This document shows positions 10,435 through 18,572 of a DNA stretch of 52,017 nt, one piece after another. The translations under genes were made by a program, and so were the position numbers. Source of the stretch: Apilactobacillus apinorum (GTDB taxonomy: Bacteria; Bacillota; Bacilli; Lactobacillales; Lactobacillaceae); the NCBI RefSeq assembly GCF_001281175.1, contig NZ_KQ440396.1, positions 691,592-743,608 of the forward strand. Direction: 5' to 3'. Position 1 is the first letter of the stretch, and each line of letters opens with the position of its first letter. Below the pieces are notes generated by a model. That model searched no databases and had not been told where the DNA came from. It saw only the letters and a program-made list of their open reading frames with translations.

Positions 10435-11556
10435 TCATTTAAATAAATTTACTTCGTCTAATAATTGATCTATGTCTGAACCCACGACTGTAATATGGCC
10501 CATCTTTCTTTGTGGTTTAATGGCTGCCTTACCATAATCATGGAAATTCCAATTAGGGTGATTGAATAGTTCTTGTCTACCCGTGGTTAAGTCATCCCCC
10601 AATAAATTCACCATGACAGCAGAATTAATTAGTGATACTTCTGGTAGCTTTAAATTACAAATACTTAATATGTGTGCTTTAAATTGCGAAATACTGCAGG
10701 CCTCAATTGAATAGTGGCCAGAGTTATGTGGTCTTGGTGCTAATTCATTTACTAGTAACTTTCCATCTTCCATTTGGAAAAATTCAATTCCTAAAACGCC
10801 CATTAAATCTAATTCTTGTGCAATTTTAGTAGCGATATCTTTCGCATTTGTATGAACAGATTCATCTGTTCTGGCTGGAATAATACTAGTGTGTAAAATA
10901 TGATCTTTATGGATATTTTCACTTAGTGGAAAAACAGTCACCTTACCAGTGATATCTCGTCCAACCATGATAGAAACTTCTTTTACAAAAGATTGTTTCT
11001 TTTCATATATCCATTGAACTGAATTTAACTGGTTAGCAGCCGAATTCATATCAGCTTCGCTATTAATATCAAACTGACCATGGCCATCGTATCCGCCTTC
11101 CGCAGTCTTTAAAATCGCTGGAGTCCCGATAGCGCGATAGGCATTCATCAAATCAGATTGACTATTAACTTCGACAAATTCAGTTACTGGTGCACCAATT
11201 TTTTTTAAGAAACTTTTTTCTGTAATACGATTACTAGTAATCGTTAATTCGCTTATGGGTTGTGGTATGTAGGTCAGGTCGTTAACTTGCTGCATGGCAT
11301 CTTGATCAACATTTTCAAACTCGTAAGTTATTACATCGGATTTTTGTGCTAATTCTTTCATTGCATCTAAATCATCATAATCAGCAACAATTTGAAAATC
11401 AGCAACTTGAGCAGCGGGTGCATCTTTTGTTGGGTCTAATACGCCAACCTTATACCCCATCTCTTTGGCCACTAATGCCATCATCTGACCTAGTTGGCCT
11501 CCACCTAAAATTCCAATGGTCGCTGGGGGTAAAATTGGTTGATTATAATTGCTCAT
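10435..11556 (-). CDS. purK: N5-carboxyaminoimidazole ribonucleotide synthase
   Basis: PurK is an ATP-grasp enzyme that carboxylates AIR on N5 with bicarbonate and ATP. GILGGGQLGQMM sits near residue 13 and LKTAEGGYDGHGQ and ELAPRPHNSGH mark the ATP-grasp core and metal site. The open frame extends to 11625, but the start ATG 11556 has an AAGGGGGC site and gives the normal N-terminus (MSNYNQPILPPATIGIL), so the extra 23 residues are not used. It overlaps the end of purE by 14 bases, consistent with the paired function of the two enzymes. Confidence 0.96.
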   Translation of the reverse strand: MSNYNQPILPPATIGILGGGQLGQMMALVAKEMGYKVGVLDPTKDAPAAQVADFQIVADYDDLDAMKELAQKSDVITYEFENVDQDAMQQVNDLTYIPQPISELTITSNRITEKSFLKKIGAPVTEFVEVNSQSDLMNAYRAIGTPAILKTAEGGYDGHGQFDINSEADMNSAANQLNSVQWIYEKKQSFVKEVSIMVGRDITGKVTVFPLSENIHKDHILHTSIIPARTDESVHTNAKDIATKIAQELDLMGVLGIEFFQMEDGKLLVNELAPRPHNSGHYSIEACSISQFKAHILSICNLKLPEVSLINSAVMVNLLGDDLTTGRQELFNHPNWNFHDYGKAAIKPQRKMGHITVVGSDIDQLLDEVNLFK

Positions 11557-12022
11557 TGCTCTCGATTGCCCCCTTAGTTTGTTTTTCACGGAAATCATCA
11601 AGATTGTTCGCAATTTCGTCATCATTCAACGCTAGGATTTGTGCCGCTAATAATGCTGCATTTTTGGCACCGGCATCACCAATTGCGACTGTCGCTACTG
11701 GTACTCCAGCAGGCATTTGGACAATTGATAGTAGTGAATCCATTCCATTTAATGTGCTGGTCTTAATTGGGATTCCAATTACCGGTAGTGTCGTATTTGC
11801 CGCTAACATACCTGGCAAATGAGCTGCACCACCTGCCGCTGCAATAATCACACGATAATGTTCGTGTTTTGCAGAAAGACCAAATGCTTGTAATTCGCTG
11901 GGCATGCGATGAGCTGAGATAACTTGCTTATCATAACTGATATTTAGCTCATCCAAAATATCCAATGTACCCTGTATTTTAGGGTAATCAGAGATAGATC
12001 CCATTACAACTGCTACATCCAT
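11543..12022 (-). CDS. purE: N5-CAIR mutase (class I PurE)
   Basis: PurE converts N5-CAIR to CAIR. The 159-residue protein has the class I signature: VVMGSISDYP at the start, SAHRMP near residue 42, and AAAGGAAHLPGM in the middle. Together with PurK this gives the two-step bacterial carboxylation route. It is the first gene of the operon; the ATG is preceded by AAGAGGGGAG, and the promoter and PurR boxes lie within 110 bases upstream. No purine riboswitch aptamer is evident in the short leader. Confidence 0.97.
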   Translation of the reverse strand: MDVAVVMGSISDYPKIQGTLDILDELNISYDKQVISAHRMPSELQAFGLSAKHEHYRVIIAAAGGAAHLPGMLAANTTLPVIGIPIKTSTLNGMDSLLSIVQMPAGVPVATVAIGDAGAKNAALLAAQILALNDDEIANNLDDFREKQTKGAIESNEQL

Positions 12023-12054
12023 TTATCTAAACTCCCCTCTTAATCGTTAAATTT

Positions 12055-12083
12055 ATAATAACAACAGATTTTGCTTTCGTCAA
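12055..12083 (-). promoter_or_regulatory. pur operon promoter
   Basis: Read on the minus strand, TTGACG (12083-12078) is separated by exactly 17 bases from TATTAT (12060-12055). This leaves a leader of only about 25 bases before the purE ribosome site, which argues against an attenuator or riboswitch. Confidence 0.75.
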
Positions 12084-12087
12084 CACT

Positions 12088-12131
12088 AAATACGAACAAT
12101 ATTATATTTAAATTACATATAGTTCGTAAAA
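12088..12131. promoter_or_regulatory. Pair of inverted PurR boxes
   Basis: AAATACGAACAAT (12088-12100) matches the Gram-positive PurBox consensus AWWWCCGAACWWT at 12 of 13 positions. A second box on the other strand (12119-12131, TTTTACGAACTAT) matches 11 of 13. The CGAAC cores face each other with 24 bases between them, like the two-box layout known for Bacillus PurR. Both boxes lie upstream of the -35 element, so the sequence alone does not say whether PurR (not in the window) activates, as in Lactococcus, or represses. Confidence 0.75.
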
Positions 12132-12147
12132 ATAACGATTAGGGTAC

Positions 12148-12183
12148 AAAAAAAGACCAATTTTCTAATGATTGGTCTTTTTT
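12148..12183 (-). terminator. Terminator after dacA
   Basis: Hairpin with arms at 12148-12161 and 12171-12183 (GACCAAT pairing with ATTGGTC) flanked by A- and T-runs, just past the dacA stop codon. Confidence 0.85.
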
Positions 12184-12188
12184 CTTAA

Positions 12189-13112
12189 TTATTTAAATTC
12201 AGGGAATGTTTGGTAAATTAATTTGTACATTCTAGATTGATCGTATGCTTCATAGCGATCATTTAAAGTTACGATAATCACACGATTCTTACCAGGAAGT
12301 TGACTAGTACTTACTAGACAGTTACCAGCTAATGGTGTGTATCCTGTCTTCAATCCATCGACAAAAATAGAAGGAACGTATCTCAAACCACCTTGTAACA
12401 ACTCGTTAGTGTTATGCATAGTTTGACCACTTTGGTAGTAACGGTAGTATTTAGCATCGTTCACAATTGCTGGGTATAGTTTTAATAGTTGTGAAGCAAT
12501 CACTGCTAGTGCTTTAGCAGACACACGGTTGTAATCGTAACGACCACCATAACGAATGTAATATGGATATAAGTCGTAATTTTCCAAACCAGATGCTGAT
12601 ACAAAACGAGATTCAGATCCAATTCCAAATGCTTGTGCTTGTTGGTTCATTAATCGAATAAAGTTATTGTTAGTACCGGCTACCCATTGACCTAGCGCAA
12701 TCGCCGCACTATTAGAAGAAGCAATTAAGGTTGCTCGATATAAGTTTCTAACTGTATAGCTGTGGTTAGCTTTTAATACGTAACTACCTAATGATTTATT
12801 ACGACTCATTTTAGCCAAACTCTTTGAGATTTTAACCTTTTGATTCCAACCATTAGTATTTTGCGCTTTTTGCACCGCTAAATATAATGTCATTAACTTC
12901 GCAGTGGAAGCAACGGCACGCTTAGTATCGGCGTTTTTTTGATAATAAACTTGGTTAGTATCCATGTTCATAACATAGGTTGCACTACTATGTTTATTAT
13001 ATTTAGCCATTTGACTATTATAATCCGCACTTGCACTAACTGAAGCTACGGATGAACTAAATGTTACTACAGCGATTAATACCATCATCGCATTTCTTAC
13101 TTGTTTTATCAT
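12189..13112 (-). CDS. dacA: Secreted D-alanyl-D-alanine carboxypeptidase (PBP5-like)
   Basis: A serine DD-peptidase that trims the terminal D-Ala from peptidoglycan stem peptides. A signal sequence (residues 1-29, ending SVSASA) is followed by the three penicillin-binding motifs: STAK (Ser69-Lys72), SSN near residue 131 and KTG in DGLKTGYT near 246. At about 307 residues it is shorter than full PBP5 proteins: the C-terminal beta domain and membrane-anchoring helix are absent, so it may be released rather than anchored. Start ATG 13112 is preferred over an in-frame GTG at 13127; both are possible. The gene has its own terminator. Confidence 0.88.
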   Translation of the reverse strand: MIKQVRNAMMVLIAVVTFSSSVASVSASADYNSQMAKYNKHSSATYVMNMDTNQVYYQKNADTKRAVASTAKLMTLYLAVQKAQNTNGWNQKVKISKSLAKMSRNKSLGSYVLKANHSYTVRNLYRATLIASSNSAAIALGQWVAGTNNNFIRLMNQQAQAFGIGSESRFVSASGLENYDLYPYYIRYGGRYDYNRVSAKALAVIASQLLKLYPAIVNDAKYYRYYQSGQTMHNTNELLQGGLRYVPSIFVDGLKTGYTPLAGNCLVSTSQLPGKNRVIIVTLNDRYEAYDQSRMYKLIYQTFPEFK

Positions 13113-13213
13113 ATTGTCAATTTGCACCCCATTAAAAATCTTAATACATATAATTCTACTATGATTTCAGGGCGTTTAACGTTACAAATTATTACGTTTT
13201 TGTTATGGAATGT

Positions 13214-13250
13214 AAAAAAGACCACCCGAAAATCGGGTGGTCTTCTTTTT
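13214..13250 (-). terminator. Terminator after pepN
   Basis: GACCACCCGA pairs with TCGGGTGGTC around a three-base loop, with A- and T-runs outside. It directly follows the pepN stop. Confidence 0.88.
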
Positions 13251-13252
13251 AA

Positions 13253-15775
13253 CTATTTAATTGCTGAACGAACAGCATCTTTTTGTGTTTCAACTAATGC
13301 AACAGTACTTTCAATTGCGCTAGTATCCATCTTAATTTCTCTAGTTAATCCTGGAGTGTCTAGTTTTGGTTCAAAGAATGCTTTGAATTCATCTAAACGT
13401 TCTTGAGTATGGAAAATGTTAGAAATTACAGTAATGAAAGTAGCGAATTCCATGTCACCACCAACAGTATCTTCTAACCATTGCCATTCATCTCTAATCC
13501 AGTCCCATGCAAATTGTTGTCCGGCTGGGTTTCTTAATACTCCAGCGAACCATGCACGTAAATCTTGTGGTTTAACTACTGAACTATCTTCAAAGTTAGC
13601 AACTAGTTTACCAACTAGCTTAGCGTCCTTAGATGAAGTTACAGCGGCACAAATATCTGATTTAAAACTAGGATCTGTGCTTTGCTTGTATTCTTCGATT
13701 AATGCATCAAATGATTCAGCATTAGCATAGTTCTTCATTTCATTAGATAGGATGTAAACACGAGTATCAGCTGGTAGTGAGATTAAGTTGTCTTGGTGAT
13801 CCAAGTAAATCGCATGAGCTGCTTCTTGGAAGTCTGGGTTATCAGCATATAAAGCTGCCCCTAAGATGTATGGACGACTTAACTTGTCATTGTTGTCTTC
13901 ACCGTCAACACTAACTAGACCTAAACGATTTAATTGAGCATCACTTAGTTGACGAACAAATTTCTTCAAGTTATCTGAATCTTGACTACCTGGTTCTACG
14001 AATTTCTTCAATGCAGCAACGATAGTGTAAACAGCATCGTTAACCACGTTTGATTTACTGTCAGCAAATTGTTTTAAGACTGGCACTACTTCAGCGTAAG
14101 AAACTTGCTTAGCTTCTGATAGTAAACGGAAGTCTTGTAGTAATTGCATCTTAGCAGTTGCATCTAATTGATCAACATCAGATAAGATGTCATTTTGTAA
14201 TGTTTCATCGTATTTAACGATAAAGTGAGAATTGTTACCTACGTTAATTCTGAATGGTTTGCCATTTGAACTACGTAGTTCTTCGTAATCACCTAAATCA
14301 ATTGATTCTTCACTGAAGATTTCAGGAGCTTGATCGTAGTTAGCGTTTAAAGGAATTTGCCAACGACGTCCTTCATCCTTACCTGCACCCGTAAAGAATT
14401 GAGTTTGTGATAGTTTCAAGTGACCATCTTCAACGAAGGCACTTACCACAGGGTAACCTGGTTGTTCTAGCCATGATTCCATAATCTTACCTAAATCAAT
14501 GTTAGAAGCTTTACCTAAAGCATCCCATAGGTCACTACCCTTAGCATTGTTGTACTTGTGATCTTCGAAGTAGTTCTTTAGACCTTCACGTAATGCATCG
14601 TCACCGATTAAGGCACGAACCATTACTAACATTCTGGCACCCTTTGCGTAAACGATGGCACCATCAAATAATGCATCAATTTCGGCTGGATGGTTAACTT
14701 GAACGTGAACTGATTGAACACCGTCAACTGCATCACGTTTTAATGCTGCAGGAACATCGGTAGTTTGGAATACTTCCCAAATGTTCCATGAAGGTTCAAT
14801 TGCGTCGATAGCAACATATTCCATCATGTTGGCAAAACTTTCGTTCAACCATAGGTCATCCCACCATCTCATGGTTACTAAATCACCGAACCATTGGTGA
14901 GCTAGTTCGTGAGCAATTACAGTTGCGACTCTTTGTTTAACTTCAAATGAAGTATTGTCAGGGTCAACTAATAGGTATGCTTCACGGTAAGTAACTAGCC
15001 CCCAGTTTTCCATCGCACCGGCAGAAAAGTCAGGTAAGGCTAATTGCCATGAATGTGGAAGTGGGTATGGAGTTTGGTAGAAATCTTCAAAGAATTCAAT
15101 TGAACGTTTAGCAATATCTAAAGCAAAATCTAATTCTTTAGCAGCATGTGCTTTAGTACCGAAGACACCAACTTTTACTCCGCTCTTAGTTTCAGTCATC
15201 TTGCTTTGCATATCACCAAAGGCGAAAGCAACTAGGTAAGTTGACATCTTAACAGTTTCATCAAAGTAGTGAACACCATCTTCTACCTTAGTTTCAGGCA
15301 TGTTAGCAATGGCTGTTTCACCTGGTTGTTCATCAAATTTTAATGCTAAATTGAACTTAGCTTTAGCTTCTGGTTCATCAATACATGGGAAAGCTTGACG
15401 TGCAAAGTTAGTTTCAAATTGAGTTCCAACTAATTGTTTTTGTTCACCGTCAACTTGGTAGTATGAAGGGTAAATTCCCATCATAGTATCAGTTAGTTTT
15501 GCTGAGTATTCGATTGAAACAGCAACTTCTCCGGTGTGATCTAATTCAACATTGATAACTTCGTTAGCGTTATCTACATCAAATTTAACAGGAGTTCCAT
15601 CAACTGTTACCGCAGTAACATCAAAGTCTTTTTCATGAATCCCGATTGATTTTTCACTTGCAGTTCCATAAATGGTAGTTTTACCACTAAATTTCTTTTC
15701 GCTACGACTAACATCTAAAAAGATATCGTAGTGATCCGGTTGAAAGCGATTGAATAATCTTACTAAATCAGCCAT
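13253..15775 (-). CDS. pepN: Aminopeptidase N (M1 family)
   Basis: An 840-residue zinc metallopeptidase of the usual lactic acid bacterial PepN length. The exopeptidase motif GAMENWG (about residue 254) and the zinc site HELAHQWFGDLVT followed by LNESFA (HExxH plus downstream Glu) are intact. PepN removes N-terminal residues from peptides in the cytoplasm and serves general peptide use. There is no signal peptide. ATG start with GAGGAG spaced about eight bases. It is monocistronic: an own terminator follows and a long divergent intergenic region lies upstream. Confidence 0.97.
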   Translation of the reverse strand: MADLVRLFNRFQPDHYDIFLDVSRSEKKFSGKTTIYGTASEKSIGIHEKDFDVTAVTVDGTPVKFDVDNANEVINVELDHTGEVAVSIEYSAKLTDTMMGIYPSYYQVDGEQKQLVGTQFETNFARQAFPCIDEPEAKAKFNLALKFDEQPGETAIANMPETKVEDGVHYFDETVKMSTYLVAFAFGDMQSKMTETKSGVKVGVFGTKAHAAKELDFALDIAKRSIEFFEDFYQTPYPLPHSWQLALPDFSAGAMENWGLVTYREAYLLVDPDNTSFEVKQRVATVIAHELAHQWFGDLVTMRWWDDLWLNESFANMMEYVAIDAIEPSWNIWEVFQTTDVPAALKRDAVDGVQSVHVQVNHPAEIDALFDGAIVYAKGARMLVMVRALIGDDALREGLKNYFEDHKYNNAKGSDLWDALGKASNIDLGKIMESWLEQPGYPVVSAFVEDGHLKLSQTQFFTGAGKDEGRRWQIPLNANYDQAPEIFSEESIDLGDYEELRSSNGKPFRINVGNNSHFIVKYDETLQNDILSDVDQLDATAKMQLLQDFRLLSEAKQVSYAEVVPVLKQFADSKSNVVNDAVYTIVAALKKFVEPGSQDSDNLKKFVRQLSDAQLNRLGLVSVDGEDNNDKLSRPYILGAALYADNPDFQEAAHAIYLDHQDNLISLPADTRVYILSNEMKNYANAESFDALIEEYKQSTDPSFKSDICAAVTSSKDAKLVGKLVANFEDSSVVKPQDLRAWFAGVLRNPAGQQFAWDWIRDEWQWLEDTVGGDMEFATFITVISNIFHTQERLDEFKAFFEPKLDTPGLTREIKMDTSAIESTVALVETQKDAVRSAIK

Positions 15776-16245
15776 TATAACACTCCTCTTCTTATCATCA
15801 TTTTCTCATTATTTTTTAATTGTACGCTATTTGAGAATCAATTTCCATATATATATTGTAGTTGAATGAAAAAAATTTGCATACTTTTGGCATATTCTTT
15901 ATTTTAATTGTCAAAAATAGACATTTCTAACAATTGATTTATCGATTCTAAAATAAAATTCAAAAATCTCTTCTGTATAGTTAGTAAATTTTTAGAAAAA
16001 CTTTACTCTTTTCATAAAAACTTAACCTTATGTCTATAGCAATAGAAAGCCTTTAGATATACAATTTTTATATGTTATTATCACTCTTACAATCCACTAA
16101 AATGAATTTATAGTTATATTGTTTTTATAAAATATTAATTTCCTTTATAAAAAATTAATATTTTAATTATATACAAATGTATAAGTTGGTAATAGTATTT
16201 TAGACAGATAATATATTATTTAATTTTTTAAAAGAGGCGATTATA
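15776..16245. other. Divergent intergenic region (470 bases)
   Basis: A very AT-rich gap between pepN (leftward) and the LRR protein gene (rightward). No convincing extra gene, RNA or terminator was seen. It must carry both promoters, but I could not fix either with confidence. The only clear structure is the 13-base-arm inverted repeat at 16129-16164. Confidence 0.5.
16129..16164. repeat. Perfect 13-base-arm inverted repeat before LRR gene
   Basis: AAAATATTAATTT (16129-16141) and its exact complement (16152-16164) surround ten bases. It ends about 80 bases before the TTG start of the LRR surface protein and could be a leader hairpin or an operator. AT-only composition raises the chance background. 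Confidence 0.5.
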
Positions 16246-18429
16246 TTGAATAAATCAATCAAGACAGCTCTATTATTCTCTACATTATTTTTCGGTGCAG
16301 TCGAAGCACCATCTGTTGTTAGCCACAACGCAAACACCGCAATTATTGCTCACGCGGACAGCACATCCAGTGTAAACCAAGTCGGTGATACACAACCTAC
16401 CGATAACATTACTCCAGCACCTGCAACAGGTGACACCAGTACAACAAATATTCAAAACATTACTGATCCAACATTGAAATCATTCTTATTAACTGAAGTT
16501 AATAACGATTTATATAGTGGTCAAGGTCAACAAAAATATACTGACGCTTCACAAATTACTAATAGTGACTTAGCTAGACTTACCAAGATTAGTTTCCAAG
16601 GTGATGGTTCACAATCAATCAAGTCATTTAATGGAATTTCTCAATCAGTATTCCCTAATCTACAAATTGTTTCGATTAAAAACGTTTCTCTAAAGAACGC
16701 TGCTTTAACAAACTTCAATACTTTCACTACAATCAAAGTTGCACAATTCACTAATACAGGATTATCAAGTAATCCAAACGCAACATTAGGAAGTGTTGCT
16801 ACTATTGGCAGATGGGTAGATAACAACTTAACTTACCTAGACTTTTCAAACAACAACATTAGCGACCTATCATTTTTAAATAACATTTCAATTCCAAATG
16901 TTAAACACATTATTATCACTAATAACTCAATTTCTGATTTCACTCCTGTTGAAAATGTAGACTGGTCACAACTTCAAGAATTAAATGTAAGTTCTAACTT
17001 AATTCACGACTTATCTCCACTACAAAATTTCCAACATCAATGGACTAACTTAACAAGTTTAAATGCTTCAAATAACCAAATCTCTGATATTTCACCAATT
17101 TCAAGTTCTACTAACGGTCCTGGTGCTACATGGAAAAATTTAACTTCAATCAATGTGGACAATAACAACATCTCTGATATTAACCCATTCGCTCAAACAC
17201 AATGGTCAAACTTAACTACCATTAGTGCAAATGGCAATGATATCAGTAATGTTTCTTCTTTAAAAGGCAAGAACAATGTCTTCAGCAAACTAAACACATT
17301 CCTTGTGAAGAACAATAGTATCAATGATATTTCTTGGATGGCCGGTTACAACTTTAGCATTAATTCTTTTGCAAAAGATCAAATCATTAATGAAACAGTT
17401 AATGTAAACAAACCAGCTACTGTTGGTGCCTCTGTAACTGTTAATTTACCAGAAACAATTGCGGATGTTTCATTATCATCACCTTCATCGGGATACAATG
17501 CATCAGCAACACCATCCGGTCAATCATATGTAACTGTATCAAATGTTCCAGATGGTGTAACTGTATTAGGTAATGATGGAAATCCAAATGGAACTGTTAA
17601 CAATTCAAGTGTTACAAACGGTGTTAAATCAGTGAAATTAAATTATTCTGGTTCAGGATCAAATAGTTTGTCATTTAACTTTAACTCAACCCTAAACGTA
17701 GGTGTTCGCGATAGATTTAATGGTACTTACAACCTAACTATCAATTGGGTAGATCCTAATAGCAGCAATGGGTCTAACACCAACAACAATGGTTCAAGCA
17801 ACTCTGGTTCTAACACCAACAACGGTGGTTCAAGCAACTCTGGTTCTAACACCAACAACGGTGGTTCAAGCAACTCTGGTTCTAACACCAACGGAGGTAC
17901 TAACAGTTCTGATAATGGAGTAATTAACAACCACGGTAACAACTCTGGTAAAGCCGAAAAGACTGTTTACGGTAAGGTAATTGGAACTCGTAGCCTAAAC
18001 CTTTACAAGAAGAACGCTTTCACTAAGAAAAATAAAATCAAAGCTTACAAGAAAGCTACCGGAAACAAACGTCCACTATTCAAAGTCGTTAAGAAAGTAT
18101 TCTCATCAATTAACACTCCAAGATACTTTGTTTACCAAATCAATCCATTTACTAACAAAGAAATCAAAAACACTCGCGGTTACATTACTGCCAAATCAAC
18201 TTACGTTACACCTCTTTACTACACTAGCAGTGTAAAAGCAGTTAAAGTGTCTGGAAAATCAGTTACTTCATACAAAAAAGCTAATTTAAAGGATGCTTCT
18301 AAGAAATACAAACGAGGAACTGTTTTAAAAGTTAAGTCAGTTAAGAAGCATGGAAATGCTTACTCACTTCAACTTCAAAATGGTAAATTCGTTACAGCAA
18401 ACAAATACTTTGTTGTTAAAGTTAAATAA
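16246..18429 (+). CDS. Secreted leucine-rich-repeat surface protein
   Basis: 727 residues starting at TTG with AAGAGGCGA upstream. A signal peptide covers about residues 1-38 (ending AHA). Residues about 150-380 hold internalin-like LRR units of the form LTSLNASNNQISDISPI, built on a 22-25 residue period with Asn ladders. A beta-rich region follows, then a Ser/Asn/Gly linker made of 12-residue repeats, then a basic C-terminal domain of about 150 residues rich in Lys and Tyr (ending KYFVVKVK). I take that domain for the wall-binding domain common in Lactobacillaceae surface proteins (possibly DUF5776). No LPXTG motif is present, so attachment is probably non-covalent. A role in adhesion is inferred. 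The neighbouring convergent gene shares the C-terminal domain. Confidence 0.85.
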   Translation: MNKSIKTALLFSTLFFGAVEAPSVVSHNANTAIIAHADSTSSVNQVGDTQPTDNITPAPATGDTSTTNIQNITDPTLKSFLLTEVNNDLYSGQGQQKYTDASQITNSDLARLTKISFQGDGSQSIKSFNGISQSVFPNLQIVSIKNVSLKNAALTNFNTFTTIKVAQFTNTGLSSNPNATLGSVATIGRWVDNNLTYLDFSNNNISDLSFLNNISIPNVKHIIITNNSISDFTPVENVDWSQLQELNVSSNLIHDLSPLQNFQHQWTNLTSLNASNNQISDISPISSSTNGPGATWKNLTSINVDNNNISDINPFAQTQWSNLTTISANGNDISNVSSLKGKNNVFSKLNTFLVKNNSINDISWMAGYNFSINSFAKDQIINETVNVNKPATVGASVTVNLPETIADVSLSSPSSGYNASATPSGQSYVTVSNVPDGVTVLGNDGNPNGTVNNSSVTNGVKSVKLNYSGSGSNSLSFNFNSTLNVGVRDRFNGTYNLTINWVDPNSSNGSNTNNNGSSNSGSNTNNGGSSNSGSNTNNGGSSNSGSNTNGGTNSSDNGVINNHGNNSGKAEKTVYGKVIGTRSLNLYKKNAFTKKNKIKAYKKATGNKRPLFKVVKKVFSSINTPRYFVYQINPFTNKEIKNTRGYITAKSTYVTPLYYTSSVKAVKVSGKSVTSYKKANLKDASKKYKRGTVLKVKSVKKHGNAYSLQLQNGKFVTANKYFVVKVK
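17773..17893 (+). repeat. 36-base tandem repeat coding a Ser/Asn/Gly linker
   Basis: Three 36-base units (17773-17808, 17809-17844, 17845-17880) plus a partial fourth encode SNTNNGGSSNSG. Units two and three are identical at the DNA level; unit one differs at two bases. It forms a flexible stalk before the C-terminal domain. Confidence 0.9.
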
Positions 18430-18436
18430 TCAAATA

Positions 18437-18470
18437 AAAAAGCCTTGGCAAGATGCTAAGACTTTTTTAT
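18437..18470 (+). terminator. Terminator after LRR gene
   Basis: AAGCCTTGGCA pairs with TGCTAAGACTT (two G-T pairs) around a three-base loop, followed by a T-run, eight bases past the stop codon. Confidence 0.8.
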
Positions 18471-18515
18471 TTACAAAATATTTTACTGATCATAAAAAAA
18501 TCACTTTAGAAACAA

Positions 18516-18554
18516 TAAAAAGGGCATATCCTCTAAATGGATATGTCCTTTTTA
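18516..18554. terminator. Bidirectional terminator between convergent surface genes
   Basis: AAAAGGGCATATCC pairs with GGATATGTCCTTTT around a seven-base loop, with A- and T-runs on both sides. It lies 19 bases past the stop of the giant leftward gene and serves as its terminator. Confidence 0.85.
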
Positions 18555-18572
18555 TTTAAATCTTGTAGAAAG

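Noticed and set aside
12023-12060. Purine riboswitch in the purE leader
   Set aside because: The leader is too short for the aptamer and no matching pairing was seen.
17727-17942. Leu/Pro-rich minus-strand frame
   Set aside because: Mirror of the Ser/Asn/Gly repeat of the LRR gene; no start signal.
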